From Ignavibacteria bacterium (GTDB lineage: Bacteria > Bacteroidota > Ignavibacteria > Ignavibacteriales > Ignavibacteriaceae), in NCBI GenBank assembly GCA_017302895.1, contig JAFLBV010000004.1, positions 1-64,000 on the forward strand: a stretch of 64,000 bases of DNA, read 5' to 3'. Within the stretch, counting starts at the first letter, position 1. Every line of letters begins with the position of its first letter. This document shows, piece by piece, positions 1 to 8,136 of this stretch. A program made the translations under genes and the position numbers. Below the pieces are notes generated by a model that saw only the letters and a program-made list of their open reading frames with translations, searched no databases and was not told where the DNA came from.

Positions 1-2
1 GG

Positions 3-68
3 CAGGGAGAGATCAACCTGAAGTCATACAAGGATGAACTCCCCGACTTCACATGGCAGTTACAATAG
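3..68 (+). CDS. C-terminal end of an unidentified protein (partial)
   Basis: An open frame enters from the left edge and ends at a TAG at 66-68, giving 21 residues that end D-F-T-W-Q-L-Q. The 5' part lies outside the window. A convincing plus-strand terminator starts about 30 bases after the stop, which supports this being the true end of a gene. No family can be named from so short a tail. Confidence 0.5.
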   Translation, partial: QGEINLKSYKDELPDFTWQLQ

Positions 69-96
69 CCAATCGATCTCAAACAAAAATTGAAAA

Positions 97-127
97 AGGT
101 TGTCACGAAAGTGGCAACCTTTTTTTT
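97..127 (+). terminator. Rho-independent terminator
   Basis: A ten-base stem (AGGTTGTCAC with GTGGCAACCT, one G-U pair) closes a GAAA tetraloop and is followed by at least seven T. It follows the partial plus-strand gene ending at 68. Confidence 0.85.
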
Positions 128-150
128 CATCCGCCTGAGCAGGCGCAAAC

Positions 151-179
151 AAAAAAAAAGCTGCCTCAAATCGGGCAGC
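151..179 (-). terminator. Rho-independent terminator for the minus-strand terminase group
   Basis: Read on the minus strand, GCTGCC pairs with GGCAGC across an eight-base loop and is followed by nine T (plus-strand A at 151-159). It lies just past the stop of the small membrane protein at 187. T also follows the stem on the plus strand, so it may work in both directions. Confidence 0.75.
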
Positions 180-186
180 CTGTTTT

Positions 187-504
187 TTATCTAAAATGTT
201 CTGAAGTAACTCTTGAAAAGACCATCGAAGAGGAAGTATTCATGTGCCTGCTTCGTTGGGTGGTCGGTGGAATTTCTGCTGACAGGAGCTCCCATCCCTT
301 GGCTTTGAAAGAATTGGCAGTCGTTTCCTCTTCAGTTTCTCTTACATCGACTCTCTCTCTGACAACCGCTCCCTGAGTCGTAATCCTCGCAAGTTCAAGC
401 TGTTCGCGTCTGAATCTCCTGTTGGAGGTAACCTTCGAAAAAACAATAAACAAAATATTAAATATTGCGATTGCGGAGACGAGAAGAATGATGTATGAGA
501 GCAT
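187..504 (-). CDS. Small single-pass membrane protein, hypothetical
   Basis: About 105 residues. One hydrophobic segment (roughly residues 2-23, L-S-Y-I-I-L-L-V-S-A) is followed by an Arg/Glu-rich, probably cytosolic tail. The frame stays open to an ATG at 555, but the membrane segment starts directly after the ATG at 504, so I prefer that start; neither has a clear ribosome binding site. It is the last gene before the minus-strand terminator at 151-179 and lies 83 bases below the terminase gene. The short hairpin between them (607-622) has no T run, so co-transcription is possible. I recognise no family. A holin-like role is conceivable only because of the neighbouring terminase, and nothing in the sequence supports it directly. 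Confidence 0.45.
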   Translation of the reverse strand: MLSYIILLVSAIAIFNILFIVFSKVTSNRRFRREQLELARITTQGAVVRERVDVRETEEETTANSFKAKGWELLSAEIPPTTQRSRHMNTSSSMVFSRVTSEHFR

Positions 505-638
505 ATGATTACTTTCAGAATTGTCATAATAAGGTTGAACAAAAATAATAAACATATCTTATTAAAGACAGATAATTTTTCGATTTTGCCTCCGAAAACG
601 CCCTCATGTGAGTTCTCTCACACAGACAGGCCCGGAAA

Positions 639-2111
639 CTAAAATCCTGTGCTGTATTCGTCAGAAAATCGGGCAAGTGGTTCAGATTTCCTTGTCCCTT
701 CAGGTCTGAAAAGTGCCATGATACCATACCTCTGCTCGTCAAGCGCATGATCAGCGACTGAGGGGTCATTTCCCTTTCCCGCAATATCCTCGGGATCATT
801 TGAATCGTAAACAGCCGACATCATTTCATCAATCAAAGGAGTATTAAGGCCGTCAAATATAAAATAGGAGGGTGATTTCCCTTCTGCAGGAAACAAACTT
901 TTCCATGACCACCACCCTGTCTTTCTGCCCGTGAAAGCAGGAGAGAGAAAGAGTCCGTTTGCAGCAAAAACATCTGCGAATGTATTCTCATGGGAAACCA
1001 CAGAATATCTCTCTTTTTTAGCAAAAGCGTCATGTCCTGCAACAATCATCGATGGTATTTTACCTCCTGTGATTGATAGAAGTACGGGGTCATTTTTAAG
1101 CAATTGTGAAATTGCATTTGCATGATCCGACGGGGTTCTCTGTTTCTCGTAGTAGGTGAAAATCCGGTAATATTTTCCTTCAAAATCCCGGGCTGTCAGA
1201 CCAAAGGAGCAGGGAGAGTGGAACCCGGGATCGATGCTTCCCGTCAATGCCCAGTCGGATGGAAGTGTAAACGGTTTGATCACCTGTTGTTTCCGGTCAA
1301 AATTCTTGAAGAACATTCCGCCAAAAACCTCCCAGTCACCATATAAATATGCCATCCGCAGTTCAGCAGGAAGTGTCTTCAAGTTGGCAGCATAGGTACT
1401 CTTCTTTATACAATAATCCCTTCGTGTATCTTCGCTCCATTTATTGTAATATTCACTAATCGATGTTCCCTCTTTTTGCAGATTCTTCAGAGACCAGAAA
1501 ACATTATCCCACAAGTACGACTGAATAAAAAAATAATCAGAGGGATCTTCATTCCCGTCGTATTTTTTATCTATGAACAGTCTTTTAAGATATGAATGTG
1601 AAGTGCCGCCGGGATTCATGGTTAGAACCATTTTGGGAGTAAATCCCTCTTTCAGACTTCTGTTTGAAGTTTTCAGGAATCGCAACTGATGGGGTGTACA
1701 ATGTGTTGCTTCATCAACGAACACAACATCATACTCAAAACCCTGAAACGAATAGATATCGGCTTCACTGTCAGCATAGCCGAACTGAATTATGGGCGTG
1801 CCGTTCGGTGAATAGAGTATTTTCTCCGATTTGTTGTAGTGCTCCATCAATTTTGAATGTTTTTCGTAAAGGGGCAAAATGTGATTCTTTAACAATTCCT
1901 TCGAATATCGCCTGAAAATCAACGATCGTAATGCATATTTTGGATCAAGCCCCAGAATCAATGCTATTTCCCTGATTGCGAAACTTTTTGCTCCACCCCT
2001 CGCTCCCCCATAGCCAATCCACGAATATTTACTTTCTTCGATCAGCGATTTCAACAGCTTCTGTTTTGGAAGAAGTGAAATTCGTTCAACCTGCAATTTC
2101 CCTGTCTTCAT
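639..2111 (-). CDS. Phage-type terminase large subunit (TerL)
   Basis: 490 residues, normal length for TerL, the ATPase-nuclease that packages DNA into phage heads. Visible motifs: Walker A G-G-A-R-G-G-A-K-S (35-43), Walker B V-V-F-V-D-E-A (129-135) and coupling motif T-M-N (164-166). The RNase H-like nuclease domain shows its acidic residues in order: D294 (S-I-D-P-G), D361 (G-H-D-A-F) and D454/D458 (A-D-H-A-L-D-E-Q-R-Y). Both activities therefore look intact. The ATG overlaps the stop of the upstream small gene by four bases, indicating translational coupling. No portal, protease, capsid or tail gene lies on either side: downstream is one small membrane protein and a convergent host gene, upstream an aldo/keto reductase. 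It could be a prophage remnant or part of a domesticated or satellite element. The family call is firm; the role here is unknown. Confidence 0.9.
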   Translation of the reverse strand: MKTGKLQVERISLLPKQKLLKSLIEESKYSWIGYGGARGGAKSFAIREIALILGLDPKYALRSLIFRRYSKELLKNHILPLYEKHSKLMEHYNKSEKILYSPNGTPIIQFGYADSEADIYSFQGFEYDVVFVDEATHCTPHQLRFLKTSNRSLKEGFTPKMVLTMNPGGTSHSYLKRLFIDKKYDGNEDPSDYFFIQSYLWDNVFWSLKNLQKEGTSISEYYNKWSEDTRRDYCIKKSTYAANLKTLPAELRMAYLYGDWEVFGGMFFKNFDRKQQVIKPFTLPSDWALTGSIDPGFHSPCSFGLTARDFEGKYYRIFTYYEKQRTPSDHANAISQLLKNDPVLLSITGGKIPSMIVAGHDAFAKKERYSVVSHENTFADVFAANGLFLSPAFTGRKTGWWSWKSLFPAEGKSPSYFIFDGLNTPLIDEMMSAVYDSNDPEDIAGKGNDPSVADHALDEQRYGIMALFRPEGTRKSEPLARFSDEYSTGF

Positions 2112-2350
2112 TTTTGCTCACCCGCCTTTATTTCGGAAGCAAGATCCACAACCTCGATTCTAAGAACGCCCTCATCGTTTTTCTTCTTGTCACCACCGGT
2201 AGGATAAACCTTGTCGATCAGTATTTTGGCCGCTGAGATCCTGTGGTTGAGATTTTTCCCCTCCACTTCACCTTCCCTGACGGACACAAGAAAAGTGATA
2301 GAATTATCAGCTTCCCTCTCCAGAATACTCCCTCCCCTTTTACTCACCAT
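2108..2350 (-). CDS. Terminase small-subunit-like protein
   Basis: 80 residues, ending in an ATGA overlap with the terminase large-subunit start. The middle contains a helix of the type H-R-I-S-A-A-K-I-L-I-D-K (about 37-48), which resembles the repeated 'R-x-x-A-A-x-x-L-L-D' helix of many phage small terminases. The position directly before TerL is the classical one for TerS, which recognises the packaging site. No helix-turn-helix is obvious and the protein is shorter than most TerS, so the call rests mainly on position and this helix. A possible minus-strand -7 element (TACTTTTG, 2377-2384) lies about 27 bases upstream of the start. Confidence 0.5.
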   Translation of the reverse strand: MVSKRGGSILEREADNSITFLVSVREGEVEGKNLNHRISAAKILIDKVYPTGGDKKKNDEGVLRIEVVDLASEIKAGEQK

Positions 2351-2501
2351 TTTCTCCTGACTGGTTTATAATACTTCAAAAGTAGTTAATTCGACACCCA
2401 AATTCAAGATTAGGAAAAAGAACAATCATGAAGTCCACACTTTTTATATAATTAATTTTTCCTTAACTTTATTTTCATAACGGGCATTTTTCCCATGGGT
2501 G

Positions 2502-2529
2502 CTGGACAAATACACTAATCAGTGTCCAG
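2502..2529. promoter_or_regulatory. Inverted repeat upstream of the aldo/keto reductase
   Basis: CTGGACA (2502-2508) is matched by its exact complement TGTCCAG (2523-2529), and an overlapping pair ACACT/AGTGT lies inside. It sits 68 bases before the aldo/keto reductase start, in the divergent spacer shared with the terminase genes. It may be an operator; no T run follows, so it is not a terminator. Confidence 0.35.
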
Positions 2530-2596
2530 AATTCTGAGGAACAGATATCCTGGTCTCTGCATTTTACTTTTTTATCCTAAATGAAACAAAACTCAA

Positions 2597-3586
2597 ATGA
2601 ACTACAGGAAATTCGGAAACACAGATTTACTCGTTAGCGAAACAGGATTTGGAGCCTGGGGAATTGGTGGTGCGATAAAAATCGGAAACATTCCCATTGG
2701 ATGGGGTGAAACGGACGATGAGACATCACAAAAGGCTCTTCTTAAAGCTCATGATATGGGTGTAAATTTTTATGATACTGCCGATTTTTACGGTTTGGGA
2801 CGGTCAGAAGAATTAATTGGTAAATCGTTCAGGAATGTGAGGGATGTGATTATCGCTACTAAAGTCGGGCATCGTGTGGGAGACGGCGACACCATTCTTC
2901 TTGATTACAGCAAGTCTCACATCATTTCAGCATGTGAAAAAAGTCTTAAAAGACTGCAACGAAACGAAATAGACCTCTATCAGCTCCACTCTGCAAAAGT
3001 AGTCCACCTTGAGCAAGGAGAGTGCATCGAAGCAATGGAGCGCCTAAAGGAACAAGGAAAGATCAGATATTGGGGAATTTCACTGAATACTTTCGATCCC
3101 TACCCCGAGTACAATTTTCTTAAAGATACAAGTCTGTGCAGCAGTTATCAGGTGGTTTTTAACATTATCAACCAAAAGGCTCTCGATCTGATAAAAGATG
3201 CTGAAGAGAACAACTCTGCAGTTATTGCCAGGATGGTCATTCAGTTCGGACTGCTTACCGGGAAAATGAACCCCGACCGGGAATTCGAATCGACCGATCA
3301 CCGGTCATTCAGATTAACGAAGGAATTTATTTCCCTTGTAAACGAAAAACTGAATCCGTTGCACTCTTCAGCAGCAGTTGAGGGGATGAATCCACTGGAA
3401 CTTGCTATGAGTTTTCCATTATGGCAAAAAGGCATTTCCACCATCATCCCCGGCATAAAAACAGAGGGTCAGGCAGTCGAAAACATCAATGCGGTTCAGC
3501 CCTGCAATGAAAGACTGGATAATCTGACAAAACAACTCTACCGGGAAGATCTCTATAAAATTACAGATCTCATGAAAGGTCTCTGA
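2597..3586 (+). CDS. Aldo/keto reductase
   Basis: 329 residues, the normal size for the family, which reduces carbonyl compounds with NADPH on a TIM barrel. The catalytic tetrad is visible: D60 and Y65 (F-Y-D-T-A-D-F-Y-G), K89 (I-A-T-K-V-G) and H131 (Y-Q-L-H-S). No signal peptide, so cytoplasmic. The order of motifs and the C-terminal I-P-G-I-K segment resemble the bacterial aldo/keto reductases often annotated as sugar or L-glyceraldehyde-3-phosphate-type reductases; the substrate cannot be read. The last 17 bases overlap the 3' end of the convergent GH2 gene. It is the only plus-strand gene beside the 24-kb sugar locus, so a link to sugar metabolism is possible but unproven. Confidence 0.9.
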   Translation: MNYRKFGNTDLLVSETGFGAWGIGGAIKIGNIPIGWGETDDETSQKALLKAHDMGVNFYDTADFYGLGRSEELIGKSFRNVRDVIIATKVGHRVGDGDTILLDYSKSHIISACEKSLKRLQRNEIDLYQLHSAKVVHLEQGECIEAMERLKEQGKIRYWGISLNTFDPYPEYNFLKDTSLCSSYQVVFNIINQKALDLIKDAEENNSAVIARMVIQFGLLTGKMNPDREFESTDHRSFRLTKEFISLVNEKLNPLHSSAAVEGMNPLELAMSFPLWQKGISTIIPGIKTEGQAVENINAVQPCNERLDNLTKQLYREDLYKITDLMKGL

Positions 3587-5642
3587 TAGTTACATTAAAG
3601 CTCTCTTTTCGGAGGACCTGATCACCTGAATAGAGGAGCACATCAAAGACAGCGTCACCTTTTGCAGTATCCTGTGGAACAGGAATTTTGTTGAAGTAAT
3701 CCTGTCCAAAATGGAGACTGGAGTTGCTTCCGATAACAAAGTTCTCAATCTCAACAACTGTGGAACCGTTGAGCAACACCTCAATTTTGCAATAGTCATA
3801 CTCCTCATACTTGTCGTTTATTACCCAAATCTCAAAATTGAGCATGCTCCCGGGGAAATATCTATCCTGTCTCAAAAATACCGAAAGGAGGAGCGGATCA
3901 AAAGCTTTCCTGACCGCTTCATACCCTTTTTTGGGAACACCATAATAGTCGATAACTGACCAGCTTATCGATTCCCAGCAATCCATGAAGAAAAACTGAA
4001 ATGCTCCCGTTATTCCTTTCCCTTTTCTCCTTCGGTACTGGTGAATCGCGAATGAAAGCAGGTTTGCCTGATAATCCTGAGAATTTTCCACAAACTCCAT
4101 AAGCGTGCTCCCCGGATCAATGCCGGCAATATTAAAAGTCTGGTCTGGTTGAAAATTGTGATATTGCCATTCCTTCCAGTCATAAGGTGGCTGCACTGAT
4201 TTCAGGAACTTTTCAAGTGACCCGGGAGCAGGGAGAGCTTGTGCTCCGAATTCCGTTACAAGGGGGCCCATTGGTGCTCCGGCATAATGCTCCCATGTTC
4301 CCCAGTACCAGCCGTCATAAGGGTGCTCCTCATAATTCGAGGCTCTCCTTATAATTCGTAACGAGTCTTCCTCTTTCACAGCTTTCTCGAGGTGCATATC
4401 AAGGGTTTCCACCTGCTCTCCGGGTTCATTCTGACAGCACCAAAAAGCGATTGAGGGGTGGTTGTAGAATGAGTTTACCATCTCCTTTATCTGTTTTATA
4501 GCCGTTGAAGCGAATTCAGGTGATTCATCATAAGTCCACTGCAAAGGGAAATCCTGCCAGATCATAATACCGGCTTTGTCACATGCTGTGTAAAATTCTT
4601 TTCGAGTAATGTGGGCGTGAACCCTGACTATGTTAATGTTTGCATTTTTAATCAGTTCCACCATCCCGTCTATCCTTTCTACCGAGAGAGAGGAGAGAAG
4701 TTGTTCAGGAATCACATTTGTACCCCTGAGAAACAATTCCTTCCCGTTAATATAGAACCGTTTGTCTTTATCGAGTTCAACTCTTCTGATGCCGAAATGC
4801 TCCCTGTAGATTTCTTCATTTCCGTAGTAGAGCACCAGTTCGTGCAGATTCTGCTCCCCAATATCCCAGGGGTACCAAAGCTGAGGATTTGATATCTTTG
4901 TAATCAGTGAAATCTTGTTAACTCCGTGAGAGAAGACGGGATTTCGCTTTATCTCAATCACTTCCCAGTGGGGTGTTATTATAACAGCTTTTAGTTCATC
5001 TTTTTTTACTCCCCCGTCTCCGGCAAGAAGTTTTAACTTGATGTTCAGTCCGCATTCTGTTTCATTATAAAATTCATAACTGACTTTCACTCTTGCGGGA
5101 ACGACCCCCGGAGTAATTATCATGGAAACCGAATTCCATATACCACCGGTGTTTGCGTTTTGTCCCTTCTCCATATCCCATCCACCGGGTCTGCAGTCAT
5201 GGTGATTAAGCACCCCCTTTATCAATCTCTTTTTCAGAGGCCATACCTCACCCGGTTCCTCATGCGGGGATGAAACTTTCACGATGAGCAAATTCTTCCC
5301 GATATGTGGAACACTTTTCGGCAATTCAATATAAAATCCTGCAAAGTAACCCTCATGTCTTCCGCAAAACGCTCCGTTGAAGTAAACTTCACAAAAGTAA
5401 TCGACTCCCTCAAATCTTAAAAATACGGAGTTGCCAGCGGTTAATTTTTCTATCTCCACTTCCCGGCTGTACCAAACTGTGCCGTTGAAGTTTCTTAATC
5501 CGTGGAGTTCCCAGTTCGAAGGGAGTTCAGCCTGTGCGATGTTTACTCCTGAGAAAAAGCCGGCAGATACTTCTTCCAAAGTCTTTTGAGAATGTTCATC
5601 GGTTATAAACTGCCATTGTCCGCTTAAGTCAATCTTTTTCAT
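3570..5642 (-). CDS. Glycoside hydrolase family 2 enzyme (beta-mannosidase/beta-galactosidase-like)
   Basis: 690 residues with no signal peptide (starts M-K-K-I-D-L-S-G-Q-W), so cytoplasmic. The GH2 layout is visible: an N-terminal jelly-roll sugar-binding domain (about 1-180), an Ig-like domain (about 185-290) and a TIM barrel (about 290-590) with a short beta tail. The family acid/base Glu is in Q-N-E-P-G-E (about residue 406) and the likely nucleophile Glu in V-T-E-F-G-A-Q-A (about 463). GH2 retaining enzymes release terminal beta-linked galactose, mannose, glucuronate or glucose; the E-F-G-A-Q-A-L-P context leans toward the beta-mannosidase side, but specificity is not readable. Last gene of the minus-strand sugar locus, nine bases after the GH144-like lipoprotein gene. 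It probably finishes oligosaccharides in the cytoplasm. Confidence 0.85.
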   Translation of the reverse strand: MKKIDLSGQWQFITDEHSQKTLEEVSAGFFSGVNIAQAELPSNWELHGLRNFNGTVWYSREVEIEKLTAGNSVFLRFEGVDYFCEVYFNGAFCGRHEGYFAGFYIELPKSVPHIGKNLLIVKVSSPHEEPGEVWPLKKRLIKGVLNHHDCRPGGWDMEKGQNANTGGIWNSVSMIITPGVVPARVKVSYEFYNETECGLNIKLKLLAGDGGVKKDELKAVIITPHWEVIEIKRNPVFSHGVNKISLITKISNPQLWYPWDIGEQNLHELVLYYGNEEIYREHFGIRRVELDKDKRFYINGKELFLRGTNVIPEQLLSSLSVERIDGMVELIKNANINIVRVHAHITRKEFYTACDKAGIMIWQDFPLQWTYDESPEFASTAIKQIKEMVNSFYNHPSIAFWCCQNEPGEQVETLDMHLEKAVKEEDSLRIIRRASNYEEHPYDGWYWGTWEHYAGAPMGPLVTEFGAQALPAPGSLEKFLKSVQPPYDWKEWQYHNFQPDQTFNIAGIDPGSTLMEFVENSQDYQANLLSFAIHQYRRRKGKGITGAFQFFFMDCWESISWSVIDYYGVPKKGYEAVRKAFDPLLLSVFLRQDRYFPGSMLNFEIWVINDKYEEYDYCKIEVLLNGSTVVEIENFVIGSNSSLHFGQDYFNKIPVPQDTAKGDAVFDVLLYSGDQVLRKESFNVTIRDLS

Positions 5643-5651
5643 TGTAATTCC

Positions 5652-7034
5652 TTATCTCGTGAAACCAAGATTTTCAAGTCCTTTTTGAACAACAGGATCT
5701 TTCATAAAATACTCCCATACAAAGTCGTTTTTGTAGTTTTCGATCATCAGTATTATCGGTCCTTGATCAATACCGATACAATCCTGTGCCACCCAACCTG
5801 CAGTGGGATTGAATGCGTCCTGAAAGCCATATTTCCCCCAAAGCCCCGAACTGCCGTATTTATACTTCATGTTCATGAGGGTGGGAATTGTAATCTCCGG
5901 AGCGAATGGAATCGATCCACCTGCGGCTGTGGGAGCAATGGTTCCGTCGTCGTTCCAGTCCATACCGGGCATACTGAATCCCCGGGCTGAATAATCGATA
6001 AACTTGTATCCATTTTTGTTGTATTTTTCACCGGGTCCGTCACAGGCGGTAAGGCCCCAGGTGAACTCATCGAATCCGACCCATTTTCTGGGATTTTCCT
6101 TGCCAAATATCTGCTGGACATATGTAGCCCTGCGGGTATTCTCCCAGTAGTCGATCCCTTTTTCCCCCGTTTTGCTGTCAAAAATACCTCTGAAATCAAG
6201 GAAGAGATGAGAATACTGATGCCCGAAGAGTGGCGGAAATATGAAATGACCAAGTCCCGGATATGGAGTCCCCCACTTGTAATCCCTCAACCAGCGGTCA
6301 TAGGTTCTTCCGTAATCTTTTGAATTGGAGCCGGCAGCAATTACAAAAAGAACAATTGCCTCGTTGTACCCCCACCAGCAATGATCAATCAATTCGCTTT
6401 TTTCCGGATGCCAGCCCATACTTAAACCATTGTGGTAATCACTTTTAGGATTGTTGATTGTGAAGAAATCCCATTCAGCCCTCTCCAGGATTTTTGTGAC
6501 TCCTTCCCGGATAGCACGGTGAGTTTCATTGTCACCGCTGTAGTAGTTTCGTGCGAATATCAACCCGGCAAAAAGCAGCCCTGTATCGATCGTCGACAAT
6601 TCACATTTCCACTCCCTTTTCCCCTTTTTCATATCGACGAAGTGATAATAAAAACCTTTGTAACCCGTGGCGTCAACTTCCGCACTCTGAACACTTCCCA
6701 GAAGAAAATTGATCAGATTGAGAGTGACCTTTGCCGCAAACTCTTTTGTTATCCATCCCTTCTCAGCACCAATAGCCCATACAGGCACTGCAAACCCGGT
6801 GGAAGCCATACTTGCCGGTGACCAGTCTGCTGAACGGTCTTTTACCAGTCCGTTTTCAGGATTCATCTCATGAATAAAATATTGAAATGTCTCCCTCTGA
6901 AGTGAATCGAGGAAATCCTTTTGCACCTGAGGAATGCTCTGATATTTTACATACTTCTCAGGTAAATAGCTGTTTTGAGCTATTGAGCAGCCGCCAAAAA
7001 GGAAAACAAGGGGTAATAAGAGTAATAATCTCAT
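5652..7034 (-). CDS. GH144-like (PF10091 'glycoamylase') lipoprotein
   Basis: 460 residues. The N-terminus is a lipoprotein signal (hydrophobic run ending L-F-G-G-C, Cys16), so it should be anchored in a membrane facing the periplasm or surface. The rest is one (alpha/alpha)6-barrel domain of the PF10091 type, with the hallmark stretch D-W-N-D-D-G-T-I-A-P-T-A-A-G-G-S and a C-terminal I-D-Q-G-P-I-I-L-M-I-E-N-Y. Family GH144 comprises endo-beta-1,2-glucanases; other PF10091 members are uncharacterised, so substrate is inference. It is a paralogue of the catalytic domain in the protein at 20364-22787 (same T-I-A-P-T-A-A and Q-G-P-I motifs). A strong terminator (7061-7086) lies between it and the PorV-like gene, so it and GH2 may be a separate or read-through unit. 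Confidence 0.8.
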   Translation of the reverse strand: MRLLLLLPLVFLFGGCSIAQNSYLPEKYVKYQSIPQVQKDFLDSLQRETFQYFIHEMNPENGLVKDRSADWSPASMASTGFAVPVWAIGAEKGWITKEFAAKVTLNLINFLLGSVQSAEVDATGYKGFYYHFVDMKKGKREWKCELSTIDTGLLFAGLIFARNYYSGDNETHRAIREGVTKILERAEWDFFTINNPKSDYHNGLSMGWHPEKSELIDHCWWGYNEAIVLFVIAAGSNSKDYGRTYDRWLRDYKWGTPYPGLGHFIFPPLFGHQYSHLFLDFRGIFDSKTGEKGIDYWENTRRATYVQQIFGKENPRKWVGFDEFTWGLTACDGPGEKYNKNGYKFIDYSARGFSMPGMDWNDDGTIAPTAAGGSIPFAPEITIPTLMNMKYKYGSSGLWGKYGFQDAFNPTAGWVAQDCIGIDQGPIILMIENYKNDFVWEYFMKDPVVQKGLENLGFTR

Positions 7035-7060
7035 TTCTTCGTCCGGATTGTTATTATAAC

Positions 7061-7086
7061 AAAAACCGCCGGGGACTGCCCGGCGG
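7061..7086 (-). terminator. Rho-independent terminator after the PorV-like gene
   Basis: On the minus strand CCGCCGGG pairs perfectly with CCCGGCGG (plus 7066-7073 and 7079-7086) around a five-base loop, followed by five T and then GTTAT. It separates the TonB receptor/PorV group from the downstream GH144-like and GH2 genes. Confidence 0.85.
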
Positions 7087-7111
7087 TAGAATATATTATT
7101 AATTATTGAGA

Positions 7112-8125
7112 TCAGAAACCGACACTGAAAGTGAATCGGTGAGCCTGATCCAGCCTTCCATAGTCAGCCCAGGCATAGTCGAACCTGACTGTGTACCCTC
7201 CCGAAATCGATGCTTTCACACCACCTCCGAGGACGGCACCACCTTCGAGAGAAGGAAGAAAAAGGTTTCTGTAACCGCCTCTCAGGTACACCAAATCGAG
7301 TATCTGAAACTCACCACCAAGGCTTATGCTTTCATTATTGTCATTAGGATGAAAACCATCGACTGAGAGGATAAGTTTATAGTCCTTGGTAAATTTAACA
7401 GGATATGACAAACCAACTCTGAAGGCTGTAGGAAGACCCCACTCATCCATCCTGAGTTCGGCCGGTAACTGATCGTTGTCTCCGTATTTCTTCGGGTCGA
7501 AATCAAAATTGACATAAGCATCCCTTCCCTCATATTTGGCTCTCGGACCAAAATTCATGAGAGCGGCTCCAATCGTAAGACCGTCAACCTCGACCTGGTA
7601 CTGTACACCGATGTTGAGGGCGAAACCGGAAAGATTGGAATGCCAGATCGATTCCTGATAATAGGTCATCTGAAGTCCGACAGAAACACGGTCTGTGAGC
7701 ATAATACCATACCCGAGACCGAGTGCGAAATTGGTGACGCTGAACCTCTCACCCGTACCGAGTGGTTGTTCAACCGTTCTCACATCCATCTCACCCGAGT
7801 TTAGAGAGGTCATCTGAAGTGCCAATGTACCAAGTCCCTGAATCGGAACAGCAGCAACCGCATAGTTGTAGTTGATGTCTGCAATCCATTTGTTGTAGGT
7901 AAACTGGGCATCAAGCTTGTCAAGTCTCCCGAGACTGGCAGGATTGTAGTAGAGCGAAGTTGCCTCACCATAAAGTGCCGTACCTGCATTTCCCAAAGCG
8001 GCGGCCCTGGCGCTCGGTTCTATCTTCAGAAATTGTGCTATTGTGGTTCCCGCCTTGCTCTGCGAATAAAGCAGGACAGAGGAAAGAACCAAAAAGAACG
8101 CGGTGATAATTGTTATCTTTTTCAT
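7112..8125 (-). CDS. PorV/PorQ-family outer-membrane beta-barrel protein
   Basis: 337 residues with a signal peptide (M-K-K-I-T-I-I-T-A-F-F ending about residue 24). The mature start shows the PorV/PorQ signature: F-L-K-I-E-P-S-A-R-A-A-A-L-G-N-A-G-T, then S-L-Y-Y-N-P-A-S-L-G. The remainder is alternating strands ending in an aromatic residue (F-S-V-G-F), as for outer-membrane barrels. In type IX secretion PorV is the shuttle that carries CTD substrates from the translocon to the attachment machinery. This copy lies in a sugar locus, directly after a TonB receptor and a large exported protein (spacing 11 bases), so it may be a locus-dedicated paralogue rather than the housekeeping PorV. It ends before a strong terminator. 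Confidence 0.85.
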   Translation of the reverse strand: MKKITIITAFFLVLSSVLLYSQSKAGTTIAQFLKIEPSARAAALGNAGTALYGEATSLYYNPASLGRLDKLDAQFTYNKWIADINYNYAVAAVPIQGLGTLALQMTSLNSGEMDVRTVEQPLGTGERFSVTNFALGLGYGIMLTDRVSVGLQMTYYQESIWHSNLSGFALNIGVQYQVEVDGLTIGAALMNFGPRAKYEGRDAYVNFDFDPKKYGDNDQLPAELRMDEWGLPTAFRVGLSYPVKFTKDYKLILSVDGFHPNDNNESISLGGEFQILDLVYLRGGYRNLFLPSLEGGAVLGGGVKASISGGYTVRFDYAWADYGRLDQAHRFTFSVGF

Positions 8126-8136
8126 TTTAGTCTCTC

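Noticed and set aside
607-622. Hairpin TGTGAG/CTCACA after the terminase gene
   Set aside because: No T run follows on the minus strand, so it does not support termination between the terminase and the small membrane protein.
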